A DNA stretch of 64,000 nucleotides from Brevibacterium senegalense. Its GTDB lineage: Bacteria > Actinomycetota > Actinomycetes > Actinomycetales > Brevibacteriaceae. The first letter of the stretch is position 1. Each line of letters begins with the position of its first letter. The stretch is taken from contig NZ_HE978600.1 in the NCBI RefSeq assembly GCF_000285835.1, positions 35,102-99,101 on the forward strand, given 5' to 3'. The position numbers and the translations under genes are program-made. The notes under the pieces were generated by a model. The model was not told where the DNA came from and did no database searches. It worked only from the letters and a program-made list of their open reading frames with translations. Below, one piece after another: positions 45,559 through 53,655 of this stretch.

Positions 45559-45610
45559 TGTCAACGGCGGCTGAAAACTGACCCCCTACCGACGGTTGAA
45601 AATTGACCCC
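45559..45610 (+). repeat. IS21 left terminal inverted repeat
   Basis: Begins TGTCAACGGCGGCTG and ends TTGACCCC. Contains two TGACCCC subrepeats. Partner at 47661-47712. Confidence 0.85.
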
Positions 45611-46395
45611 TCAGGGTCGTCAGTTTCAGATTCGGACAACATCTCGCGGCGGGTCCGCGTCCGGTAGGACTCGCCATCCATCGGCAACACCTCGGCATGA
45701 TGGACCAGACGATCGATCATCGCTGACGCGACGGTGTCATCTCCGAACACCTCGCCCCACCGCCCGAACGACAGGTTCGACGTGATCAGGATCGACCCCT
45801 GCTCGTAGCGGGCCGCGACCAGCTGGAAGAACAGATTCGCGGTCTGCGTATCGAACGGCAGATACCCAAGCTCGTCGATGATCAGCAGCCGATACCTCCG
45901 CAACCGCTTCAGCTCCTTCTCGATCCCTGTCCGGCTGTCATGCGCCGCGGCCAGCCGACTCGCCCACCCCGACGCGGTATCGAACGCGACGGGGTAGCCG
46001 GCATGACACGCCTTCATACCCAGCCCGATCGCGACGTGCGTCTTCCCGACCCCTGGTGGGCCCAGCAGGATCACGTTCTCCGCTTTCGCGATGAAGCTGC
46101 ACCCAGCCAGGTGCGCAAGCACATCACGACGGATCCCGGGCTGGTAGTCAGTGTTGAAGTCTTCCAATGTCTTCACCCCGGGGAAATGGGCTCCTGCCAC
46201 CCGCAGGGCTGTCCCGTTGGCTTCTCTGTCAGTGACCTGCCGATCCAGCACCGCCGCGAGGTACTCCTCGTGCGACCATCCCTCCGTCCTGGCGGTCGTG
46301 GCCAGATCTGCGTACACCCTCCCGATCGTGGGAGTCTTCAACGCCTTGACCAGATGCCCGATCGTCGACTCGATCCGCGTGGCATTCGTGCTCAT
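45586..46395 (-). CDS. istB: IS21 helper ATPase IstB
   Basis: A 269-aa DnaC-like AAA+ ATPase that assembles on DNA and directs the transposase. Walker A is ILLGPPGVGKTHVAIGLG (about 105-122), Walker B LLIIDELGYLPFDTQ (about 170), and sensor I STN-like ILITSNLSFGRWGEVF. The ATG overlaps the istA TGA. The stop lies inside the inner TGACCCC repeat of the left end. Full length for the family. Confidence 0.95.
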   Translation of the reverse strand: MSTNATRIESTIGHLVKALKTPTIGRVYADLATTARTEGWSHEEYLAAVLDRQVTDREANGTALRVAGAHFPGVKTLEDFNTDYQPGIRRDVLAHLAGCSFIAKAENVILLGPPGVGKTHVAIGLGMKACHAGYPVAFDTASGWASRLAAAHDSRTGIEKELKRLRRYRLLIIDELGYLPFDTQTANLFFQLVAARYEQGSILITSNLSFGRWGEVFGDDTVASAMIDRLVHHAEVLPMDGESYRTRTRREMLSESETDDPEGSIFNRR

Positions 46396-47633
46396 GCGAC
46401 AGTCTCCTCACGGTCCCCGGCGGTGAAGTCCACTCCGAAGACGCTGTCGTAGTCACTCAGTGACCGCGTCGCGACCTCGACCCCGCGCGGCAGCCCCACC
46501 GGGCGCAATGCTCGCCGGGAGTACTGCGCCCGCAACGACCTGGCGATCTCGACATGCACGGGATCCGTGATCGTCTGATGCCTGTCCCAGCAGCGCGAAT
46601 GCGACGCGACGACCGTTCCCTCGCACAGCACGCGCACCATGGTCGGGGACGCCTCCACATCGACGAGCCTGCCGATGACACGAGGATCGACGGAATAGTC
46701 GTTGCCACAGATGCGCACGTAGTAGTCCCGCGGCAGGCGCACCCGGGCCCGGATCCCGGTCACCGGGGCATGCGGCGGCAAAGGCGTCATCGCCGTGAGG
46801 TCGTCATCGAACGCCTCGCACGGGCGCCGGCCCAGGGACCGCACAGTCCGCTGATTCGCGGTACCGGTGATCCACTGCCCCAACTGCGTGTTGAAATCTG
46901 CCGGTGATGAGAAATTACGGCCCGGCAGGAACGAGGTCTCCAGGTAGCCGTTGTTCCGCTCGGTCATGCCTTTGAACTCCGGATCCCGTGGTGGGGCGAT
47001 CACCATTGCCGTCGCCAGGGAGCCAGCGAACCCAGCGACCGGATCCAAGGGTTTGCCCTTCGGCGCGATCGCGGCTTCCCGGTCCCAGACCAGCGTCTTC
47101 GGCACACCACCGACACCGGCCAGTAGCTGCCACATGCCCGATAGCAGATCCCCGGACTGTCGCGATGGCAGCATCACCGCTGAAAGGAACCGTGAGAACG
47201 TCAGCGTTATCACTAGCACCGGGAACACCAGGGCGGCGCCGATGCCTGTCGGGATACGAGGCTCGGGGAACCACAGGTCCATCTGCGCGGCCTGCCCGGG
47301 CTCGTGGACCAGCCGGTCAGCAGGATCGACACCGACATACTCCGGACGGATCTCTCGCAGCCGATCCTTCAGCACGGTCAACGAGTTCTCGAACCCGATC
47401 CTCTCTGCGATGACCGTCGCCGGCATCCGCGGGGAATCGCGCAGCAGTTTCCGGATCTCTGGTTCGTACGCGTCGACGACGGAGCCGGTCTTCGCGCGCC
47501 TGTACCGGGGTGGTTGTGAAGCGGCCAGTGCCTTGCGCACGGTGTTCCGCGCGATGCCGAGACGGCGTGAGATCTCTTTGATCGGCACGTTCTCAGCGTT
47601 GTGCAAGCGGCGGATCTCTGCCCAGTCTTCCAT
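46392..47633 (-). CDS. istA: IS21 transposase IstA
   Basis: A 413-aa DDE transposase. The N-terminal HTH is MEDWAEIRRLHNAENVPIKE, then ISRRLGIARNTVRKALA. The rve core has Asp in QAAQMDLWFPEPRIP, Asp in PKTLVWDREAAIAPKG and Glu in FKGMTERNNGYLE. A C-terminal beta-barrel-like domain follows (GNDYSVDPRVIGRLVDVEA). The ATG at 47633 has AGGAGG 9-10 nt upstream; an ATG three codons earlier is possible. It appears intact. Confidence 0.93.
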   Translation of the reverse strand: MEDWAEIRRLHNAENVPIKEISRRLGIARNTVRKALAASQPPRYRRAKTGSVVDAYEPEIRKLLRDSPRMPATVIAERIGFENSLTVLKDRLREIRPEYVGVDPADRLVHEPGQAAQMDLWFPEPRIPTGIGAALVFPVLVITLTFSRFLSAVMLPSRQSGDLLSGMWQLLAGVGGVPKTLVWDREAAIAPKGKPLDPVAGFAGSLATAMVIAPPRDPEFKGMTERNNGYLETSFLPGRNFSSPADFNTQLGQWITGTANQRTVRSLGRRPCEAFDDDLTAMTPLPPHAPVTGIRARVRLPRDYYVRICGNDYSVDPRVIGRLVDVEASPTMVRVLCEGTVVASHSRCWDRHQTITDPVHVEIARSLRAQYSRRALRPVGLPRGVEVATRSLSDYDSVFGVDFTAGDREETVA

Positions 47634-47660
47634 GGCAATCATGCCTCCTAGCATGTGACG

Positions 47661-47712
47661 GGGGTCAAGATTCACCCGTCGGCTAGGGGTCATTATTCAG
47701 ACGTCGTCGACA
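47661..47712 (-). repeat. IS21 right terminal inverted repeat
   Basis: On the minus strand begins TGTCGACGACGTCTG and ends TTGACCCC. Partner of 45559-45610. Confidence 0.85.
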
Positions 47713-47983
47713 GCAGATCGAACAGGGGAGCTCCGTCCTCCAGGTCTTCGTACTGGAGGACTCCGATGGAGCCGTGTGCCGGATGCTCGATCCAGTAGGT
47801 GTCGTTGTCGTCATCGCGGTACGCACCCGCGGCTATGTGTCGCTCGACATCCTCCACCGTGGGCTGGGACTGGGTGTGGTGCGGAAACGCGTTGGTCGTC
47901 AGGAACTCGATGAGCGCCTCACGATCACAGCCTCCCGGGTCGAGTCGCGTGACCTGAGGGACATGGCGCCACTCTACCGTCAC
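47713..47983 (-). pseudogene. GNAT acetyltransferase, C-terminus removed by IS21 element
   Basis: About 90 codons of an acetyltransferase remain: REALIEFLTTNAFPHHTQSQ, then PTVEDVERHIAAGAYRDDDN, then DTYWIEHPAHGSIGVLQYED and LEDGAPLFDL. The frame then enters the IS end and stops after a few IS-encoded residues (at 47693). The acetyl-CoA loop (R-G-R-G-x-G/A) that should follow P-L-F-D-L-R is missing, so it cannot be active. The start ATG at 47983 and N-terminal region look intact. Confidence 0.75.
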
Positions 47984-48008
47984 GGGGACGGTGCTCGTCG
48001 TGAATGGA

Positions 48009-48046
48009 GCGAGGGGCGGAGCAGCTCTCGCTGCTCCGCCCCTCGC
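48009..48046. terminator. Hairpin after qcrB
   Basis: Perfect 16-bp stem GCGAGGGGCGGAGCAG (48009-48024) with its complement (48031-48046), loop CTCTCG, 25 bp beyond the qcrB stop on the minus strand. Confidence 0.8.
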
Positions 48047-48071
48047 GGACGATCACGTCACCGGGTGGTGA

Positions 48072-49724
48072 TCACTTCTCCAGACCCTTGTGGTCGTCGT
48101 GGTCGCCGGCTGCGACCTCGTCGTGGTGGTGGGCCTCGTGTGCCGCGTCCAGCTCCGCCTTCGTGACGGGGTGGATGCGATCCTCGTAGAAGTACTTCGC
48201 CATCCGCGCGCGGACCCTCTCCAGACCGGAGACCTTGCCGTCCTTGCCCGGCTGCGCCGGCAGGACCTGCGGGGTCTCGAACGCGGTCAGGGCCCACACC
48301 TCGTGCGGCGTCAGCGGCTGGTGGCGCTCCTGGAACTCACCGTGCGGCAGACGGATGATCTGACCCGTCTCGTGTCCGTGGAGGACCAGCTCCCGGTCCT
48401 TCCGCTGGAGGCTCAGGCAGATCCGGCGCGTCAGGAAGAACGCGATGAACGGACCCACGATGAACAGGACGCGGAAGATGTAGATCATGTCGTTGAGCGA
48501 CATGTGGAAGAAGACCGCCACGAGGTCACCCGAGGCGCCCGCCCACATGACCGCGTACCAGACGGCTGCGGCCACGCCCAGACCCGTGCGGGTGGGGTTG
48601 TTGCGGGGACGGTCGAGGATGTGGTGCTCACGGTTGTCCCCCAGCATCCACGCCTCGATCCACGGCCACACCATCGCGATGCCCCAGAACAGCAGCATGA
48701 TGATGATCGCGATGTTGATGTTGAGGCTGATCGGGTAGCCGAAGATGTAGAACTCCATCCATCCCGGCATGATGCGGAGGATGCCGTCCGCCCAGCCCAC
48801 ATACCAGTCCGGCTGTGTACCTGCGGACACGGGGGAGGGGTCGTACGGGCCGTAGTTCCAGATCGGGTTGATCGTGAAGATCGCGGAGATGAAGGCCACC
48901 AGCGCGAAGATGAGGAAGAAGAATCCTCCGCCCTTCGCGGCGAACGTGGGCAGGACGGGCTCGCCCACGACGTTCTTCTCCGAGTGCCCGGCCCCGGGCC
49001 ACTGCGTGTGCTTGTGGATGACCACGAACATGAGGTGGACACCGATGAGCGCGATGAGCACGGCCGGCAGGATCATGATGTGCAGCGAGTACAGGCGCGA
49101 CACGATGTGGATGCCGGGGAACTCGCCTCCGAAGAGGAAGAACGAGATGTACGTGCCCACGAGCGGGATCGACTTGAGCAGGCCGTCGATGATCCGCAGA
49201 CCGTTGCCGGACAGCAGGTCGTCGGGCAGCGAGTAGCCGGTGAAGCCGGCACCCAGACCCACCATCGACAGGACGATGCCGATGACCCAGTTGAGCTCAC
49301 GCGGCTTGCGGAACGCACCGGTGAAGAAGATGCGCAGCGCGTGGATGGTCAGTGCGGCCATGAACAGCAGGGCCGCCCAGTGGTGCATCTGACGGATGAA
49401 GAGGCCGCCGCGGATCTCGAACGAGATCTCCAGCGTGGAGGCATAGGCCTCTGAGATCGTCACGCCGTGCAGCGCGGTCCAGGGGCCCTGGTACACGACC
49501 TCCGCCATCGCCGGCTTGAACCAGAACGTGAGGAACGTGCCGGACAGGACCAGGATGATGAAGCTGTAGAGCGCGACCTCGCCCAGCATGAAGGACCAGT
49601 GCGACGGGAAGATCTTCCGACCGAACTCGCGCACCGCCTTCGAAGCACCTGTGCGGTCCTCGGTCCACTGCGCGACGGAACCCACCGCGGCGACCGTCTT
49701 GGATGTCGTCTGTGCCGTGCTCAT
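48072..49724 (-). CDS. qcrB: Cytochrome bc1 complex cytochrome b subunit
   Basis: A 550-aa di-haem b subunit that oxidises menaquinol. Haem ligands are in FIRQMHHWAALLFMAALTIH and IVSRLYSLHIMILPAVLIAL followed by HLMFVVIHKHTQWPG. The Qo-site PEWY-like element reads TQPDWYVGWADG. A C-terminal soluble extension (about 440-550, ending in HEAHHHDEVAAGDHDDHKG) is typical of Actinobacteria. The ATG overlaps the qcrA stop (ATGA). Last gene of the ctaE-qcrCAB operon, with a hairpin downstream. Confidence 0.97.
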   Translation of the reverse strand: MSTAQTTSKTVAAVGSVAQWTEDRTGASKAVREFGRKIFPSHWSFMLGEVALYSFIILVLSGTFLTFWFKPAMAEVVYQGPWTALHGVTISEAYASTLEISFEIRGGLFIRQMHHWAALLFMAALTIHALRIFFTGAFRKPRELNWVIGIVLSMVGLGAGFTGYSLPDDLLSGNGLRIIDGLLKSIPLVGTYISFFLFGGEFPGIHIVSRLYSLHIMILPAVLIALIGVHLMFVVIHKHTQWPGAGHSEKNVVGEPVLPTFAAKGGGFFFLIFALVAFISAIFTINPIWNYGPYDPSPVSAGTQPDWYVGWADGILRIMPGWMEFYIFGYPISLNINIAIIIMLLFWGIAMVWPWIEAWMLGDNREHHILDRPRNNPTRTGLGVAAAVWYAVMWAGASGDLVAVFFHMSLNDMIYIFRVLFIVGPFIAFFLTRRICLSLQRKDRELVLHGHETGQIIRLPHGEFQERHQPLTPHEVWALTAFETPQVLPAQPGKDGKVSGLERVRARMAKYFYEDRIHPVTKAELDAAHEAHHHDEVAAGDHDDHKGLEK

Positions 49725-50770
49725 GCGTTCGTCTCCCGAGTGTTGATCTCCCAGAAGGTGGGTCCGACAGGCTCACGGAAGTCCGACTGCGCCACGAGGT
49801 AGCCCTCGGAATCGACCGTGATGGGCAGCTGGGGGAGCGGCCGCTTGGCGGGCCCGAAGATCACCTTGCAGTGGTTGGTCACGTCGAAGGTGGACTGATG
49901 GCACGGGCACAGGAGGTGGTGCGTCTGGTGCTCGTAGAGCGCCACCGGGCAGCCCACGTGGGTGCAGACCTTCGAGTACGCGACGATGCCGTCGACGCCC
50001 CAGTCCTCGCGGTCCGGGTCCGTATTGAGCTCGCTGGGGTCGATGCGCATGAGCAGCACCGCGGCCTTCGCCTTCTCGTCCAGCGGGTGACCCGAATCGC
50101 GGATGTTCTCCGGGATCACGTGGAAGACGGAGCCGATCGTCACGTCGGAGGCTCTGATCGGCTCGATCTGATTCTCCTCCGGGATCATGCCGATGTCCTT
50201 GCAGAGCTTCACGCCCTCACCCCACAGGGTGGTGAACAGCTTGTCGCCCGGCAGCGGACCCAGGTCGCGGAAGACCAGGATGGCCGGCAGCGGTGCGATC
50301 GCGACGGCCGCGATGAGCGTGTTCCGGATGAGCGAGCGGCGGGCTATGCCCGACTCGTCCTTCGCCTGGTTGAGGATCTCCAGAGCGATCGCCTGGTCCT
50401 CCTCGGACCCGGCGATGTCGTGGCGGTCCTCGACGACCTCGGCGTCCGGGATGAGGTTCTTGGCCCAGAGGACGATGCCGATGCCCAGGCCGGCGAGGGC
50501 GACGGTCGCGCCCAGGCCCACGCCTGCGGTGTGGATGCGGACCAGCGCTCCGGAGTCCCCGACGGGGAACAGGAAGTAGGCCACGATGAACCAGATGGTG
50601 CCGATCATCGAGACGATGAACCAGGCTGCGATCTGGCGCTCAGCGAGGCGCTCTGCGGCAGGGCTGCTGTCGGTGATGCGCGGCTTGTGCTCGGGGAGAC
50701 CCGGGTTCTGGAACCCGTTCATCTCCTCGACCTGGCCGCCCGGGCCGCCGCTGTGCTGAATCGAGGTCAT
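49721..50770 (-). CDS. qcrA: Cytochrome bc1 complex Rieske iron-sulfur subunit
   Basis: A 349-aa actinobacterial Rieske protein with three N-terminal helices (about 48-70, 78-104 and 168-190). The [2Fe-2S] ligands are in AYSKVCTHVGCPVALYE and HLLCPCHQSTFDV (two Cys, two His). The long N-terminal region before the first helix and the inserted loop (about 215-255) are as in other actinobacterial QcrA. It passes electrons from menaquinol to QcrC. It lies 43 nt after qcrC and overlaps qcrB. Confidence 0.97.
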   Translation of the reverse strand: MTSIQHSGGPGGQVEEMNGFQNPGLPEHKPRITDSSPAAERLAERQIAAWFIVSMIGTIWFIVAYFLFPVGDSGALVRIHTAGVGLGATVALAGLGIGIVLWAKNLIPDAEVVEDRHDIAGSEEDQAIALEILNQAKDESGIARRSLIRNTLIAAVAIAPLPAILVFRDLGPLPGDKLFTTLWGEGVKLCKDIGMIPEENQIEPIRASDVTIGSVFHVIPENIRDSGHPLDEKAKAAVLLMRIDPSELNTDPDREDWGVDGIVAYSKVCTHVGCPVALYEHQTHHLLCPCHQSTFDVTNHCKVIFGPAKRPLPQLPITVDSEGYLVAQSDFREPVGPTFWEINTRETNA

Positions 50771-50813
50771 TCGCTTCCTCGTCTAGTACTCGTTGTGGAT
50801 GAAGACTGGATGG

Positions 50814-51599
50814 TCACTTGGAACGCGCCGTGAGCCACATCGTGATGCCGACGACCCCGGCGAGGCCGAAGAACCAGATGAAGAGGCCCTCTGCGACGGG
50901 TCCGAGCGATCCGAGCTTGAAGCCGCCAGCGGACGGCGTCTCCGAGACCTCGCGGACGTAGGTGATGATGTCCCGCTTCTCCTCCGGCGACAGATTCGCG
51001 TCGTTGAAGATCGGCATGTTCTGCGGACCGGTCTGCATCGCCTCGTAGAGGTGCTTCTCCGAGACCTCCGTCAGGTTGGGCGCGTACTTGCCGCGGGTCA
51101 GGGCGCCGCCGGATCCGACGACGTTGTGGCACATCGCGCAGTTGGTGCGGAACAGTCCGCCACCGGCTGCCGCGTCGCCCTCGGCGGTGTCGAGCCACTC
51201 CTCGTCCGGGACGGCCGGGCCGGGGCCCAGCGAGGCGACGTAGCCGGCCATCTGCGCGATCTCCTCCTCGGAGAACTGCGCCTGCTTGACCTGCGCCTGA
51301 GGTCCATGCATCTGCAGCGGCATGCGGCCGGTGCTGACCTGGAAATCGACGGCGGCTGCGCCGACGCCGATGAGGCTGGGGCCGTTCTCCGAGCCCTCTG
51401 CGTTCAGGCCGTGGCACGTGGCGCAGTTCGTCACGAAGAGCTTCTGACCCGCTTCGACGTCCGCGGCGCTGTACTCATCGGCCGACGCGGTGGTGCTGCC
51501 GGTGAAGAGCGAGTAGGCGCCGCCGGTGAGCAGCAGGCCCACGAGCAGGAGTACGACGAGGGCCATCGGGTGCCGGCGGCGTGCGGCGAGTAGCTTCAC
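50814..51599 (-). CDS. qcrC: Cytochrome bc1 complex di-haem cytochrome c subunit
   Basis: A 261-aa membrane-bound c-type cytochrome with two CxxCH sites: CATCH (Cys59, Cys62, His63) and CAMCH (about 156-160), plus methionine ligands in STGRMPLQMHG and TGPQNMPIFND. N-terminal signal helix (MALVVLLLVGLLLTGGAYSL) and a C-terminal anchor (GLFIWFFGLAGVVGITMWL). In Actinobacteria this subunit bridges bc1 and aa3 directly, replacing soluble cytochrome c. It lies 46 nt after ctaE. Confidence 0.97.
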   Translation of the reverse strand: MKLLAARRRHPMALVVLLLVGLLLTGGAYSLFTGSTTASADEYSAADVEAGQKLFVTNCATCHGLNAEGSENGPSLIGVGAAAVDFQVSTGRMPLQMHGPQAQVKQAQFSEEEIAQMAGYVASLGPGPAVPDEEWLDTAEGDAAAGGGLFRTNCAMCHNVVGSGGALTRGKYAPNLTEVSEKHLYEAMQTGPQNMPIFNDANLSPEEKRDIITYVREVSETPSAGGFKLGSLGPVAEGLFIWFFGLAGVVGITMWLTARSK

Positions 51600-51645
51600 G
51601 GGGTGTCCTTTTCTGGTCTGCAGGGGTCGCGGTCGTGAGCGCTGG

Positions 51646-52287
51646 TCACTGAACTGCGTAGATGATGAGGAACAGCGCGACCCACACGATGTCGACGAAG
51701 TGCCAGTAGTACGAGACGCAGGTGGCGAAGGTCGCCTCGCGGTGACCGAATCGCTTCGCCCCGTACGCGCGGCCGATCACGAAGAGGAACGCGATCAGAC
51801 CTCCCAGCACGTGCAGTCCGTGGAAACCGGTCGTCAGGTAGAAGACCGAGCCGTAGCCGTTGGAGTTGATCGCGATGCCGTGGGACACCAGCGTCGCGTA
51901 CTCCATGACCTGACCTGCGACGAACACGGAACCCAGGACGAAGGTGAGGAAGAACCACTCGACCATGCCCCAGGACTTGATGTTGAAGATGCTGCCCGTG
52001 CGATGCGCCTTGAAGTCGTGCTCCGCCTTCCAGACACCGATCTGGCAGGTGAAGGACGACGACACCAGGATGAGGGTGTTCACGGTCGCGTACGGGACAT
52101 CGAGCTTGGCCGTCTCCACCGCCCACATGTCGGGCACGACGGAGCGCAGCGTGAAGTACATGGCGAAGAGCGCGGCGAAGAACATCAGCTCGCTGGAGAG
52201 CCAGACGATCATCCCGACAGTTGTCGAGTCTGGCCTGTTCACAGCGGGACGAACTGGCGCTGAGGGAGATGCAGCTACGGTTGACAC
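51646..52287 (-). CDS. ctaE: Cytochrome c oxidase subunit III
   Basis: A 213-aa subunit with five membrane helices: [80 protein letters not shown] and [20 protein letters not shown], with the lipid-cleft Glu and the family H-F-V-D end motif. The GTG at 52287 is chosen ([16 protein letters not shown]); it lies 6 nt after an AT-rich TAATAAT. First gene of the ctaE-qcrC-qcrA-qcrB operon. Confidence 0.95.
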   Translation of the reverse strand: MSTVAASPSAPVRPAVNRPDSTTVGMIVWLSSELMFFAALFAMYFTLRSVVPDMWAVETAKLDVPYATVNTLILVSSSFTCQIGVWKAEHDFKAHRTGSIFNIKSWGMVEWFFLTFVLGSVFVAGQVMEYATLVSHGIAINSNGYGSVFYLTTGFHGLHVLGGLIAFLFVIGRAYGAKRFGHREATFATCVSYYWHFVDIVWVALFLIIYAVQ

Positions 52288-52347
52288 GCCCCCATTATTA
52301 CCCGTTTTGCAGGCGGAATTCACCTTGCGCACAGGTTGCGCGGCCCC

Positions 52348-52373
52348 GTTCTTCTACAACGCGTAGCAAGAAC
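52348..52373. promoter_or_regulatory. Extended dyad between ctaE and trpD
   Basis: Plus strand: GTTCTT, CTAC, five bases, GTAG, one base, AAGAAC, i.e. a dyad of about 26 bp whose CTAC-N5-GTAG centre matches that before ctaC. It lies 61 bp upstream of the ctaE GTG (with a TAATAAT -10 candidate between) and 140 bp upstream of trpD. Confidence 0.5.
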
Positions 52374-52512
52374 CGCATGGTGGCGCGGATCGGAGACTGT
52401 GAGGTTGATGGGAAATTCTGGCGCCGGGTCGCGCGCGTCGCGTCGTGAAGCCACCGATACGATGAACCGGTCGTCCTCAGAACACATGATCGATCACTCC
52501 CGAGGAGCCTCC

Positions 52513-53625
52513 GTGAACACATCCCCGAGCGCCCGCACCCAGTCGTCCGCACCCGTCGACGAGGCGGCGGTGCTGAGCGGTGTGCGGGCGTGGCCGGATC
52601 TGCTCGTGGGACTCATGCAGGGTCGGCACATGGACGAGGACACGGCCGCCTGGGCCATGGACCAGATCATGGAGGGCGGTGTGCCCGACGTGACGATGGC
52701 GGCCTTCCTCGTCGCACACCACGGCAAGGGCGAGACGGTCGAGGAGATCCGCGGTCTCGTCCGCGCGATGTACGCGCACGCTGTGGGACTCGAGGGACTG
52801 AGCGACTCCGTCGACATCGTGGGCACCGGCGGTGACCGGGCGAAGACGGTCAACGTGTCCTCGACCGCGTCGTTCATCATCGCGGCGACCGGCCAGCGGC
52901 TCGTCAAGCACGGGAACCGCGCGACCTCGTCGGCCTCCGGCTCGGCCGACGTCCTCGAGGTCCTGGGACTCGCCCTCGACCTGGAGCCCGAGCAGTCCGT
53001 CCGGCTCACGGAGGAGGTGGGCATGGCGTTCGCCTTCGCGAACGTCTACCACCCCGCGATGCGCTTCATCGCACCCGTGCGCAGGCAGATCGCGGTGCCG
53101 TCCGCCTTCAACATCCTGGGCCCGCTCACCAACCCCGCCCGGACGCGTGCGACGGCGATCGGCGTGGCGGACCCCGCGATGGCGCCCCTGGTCGCCGGTG
53201 TGCTGGCCGACCGGGGCGACACGGCGCTGGTGTTCCGTTCGCGGGACGGTCTCGACGAGTTCAGCACCACCGCTGTGACGGACGTGTGGGAGGTGCGCGA
53301 CGGATCCGTGCAGGCGCACGAGATCGACGCGCGCGAACTGGGGCTTCCCCGCACGACGAAGGACGCGCTGCGCGGCGGGGACCCGGAGTTCAACGCCTCC
53401 GTCATGCGCCGCACGCTGGCCGGCGAGACGGGTCCTGTCCGCGACATCGTCCTCCTCAACGCCGCCGCGGCGCTCGTCGCAGCCGATCGGCAGGCGGTGG
53501 GCTCGCTGCACGAGCGCCTGGCGACACAGTTGGAGGTCGCGCGCGACGCGCTGGACTCCGGCGCCGGCGAGGCGAAGCTCGATGCGATGATCGCGGCGTC
53601 CACGCGCCTGTCCCACGAGGGCTGA
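52513..53625 (+). CDS. trpD: Anthranilate phosphoribosyltransferase
   Basis: A 370-aa enzyme of tryptophan synthesis (anthranilate + PRPP). It has the PRPP loop VDIVGTGGDRAKTVNVSSTA, then LVKHGNRATSSASGSADVLE, FAFANVYHPAMRFIAPVRRQ, FNILGPLTNPARTRATAIGV and LDEFSTTAVTDVWEV. GAGGAG lies 5 nt before the GTG at 52513, which decides the start; earlier in-frame ATGs (52462, 52486) lack support. No other trp gene is near. Its position next to ctaE/qcrCAB is conserved in other Actinobacteria. Confidence 0.93.
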   Translation: MNTSPSARTQSSAPVDEAAVLSGVRAWPDLLVGLMQGRHMDEDTAAWAMDQIMEGGVPDVTMAAFLVAHHGKGETVEEIRGLVRAMYAHAVGLEGLSDSVDIVGTGGDRAKTVNVSSTASFIIAATGQRLVKHGNRATSSASGSADVLEVLGLALDLEPEQSVRLTEEVGMAFAFANVYHPAMRFIAPVRRQIAVPSAFNILGPLTNPARTRATAIGVADPAMAPLVAGVLADRGDTALVFRSRDGLDEFSTTAVTDVWEVRDGSVQAHEIDARELGLPRTTKDALRGGDPEFNASVMRRTLAGETGPVRDIVLLNAAAALVAADRQAVGSLHERLATQLEVARDALDSGAGEAKLDAMIAASTRLSHEG

Positions 53626-53655
53626 CGGCGCCGGCGGTCGCCCGGTGCGGCAGGA

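Larger units (their letters stand above)
45559..47712 (-). mobile_element. Complete IS21-family insertion sequence
   Basis: A 2154-bp element with istA and istB on the minus strand, overlapping by ATGA, and 52-bp imperfect terminal inverted repeats (about 41 of 52 identical) that begin with TGTC. Each end carries two TGACCCC repeats, the typical multiple transposase sites of IS21. No target duplication is seen: the left flank ends in CCAGCGC and the right flank starts GCAGATC. The flanking genes are each truncated at the junction, so the insertion was accompanied or followed by deletion. Confidence 0.92.

Noticed and set aside
45552..47720. Target-site duplication of the IS21 element
   Set aside because: Flanks CCAGCGC and GCAGATC do not match in any shift tried.
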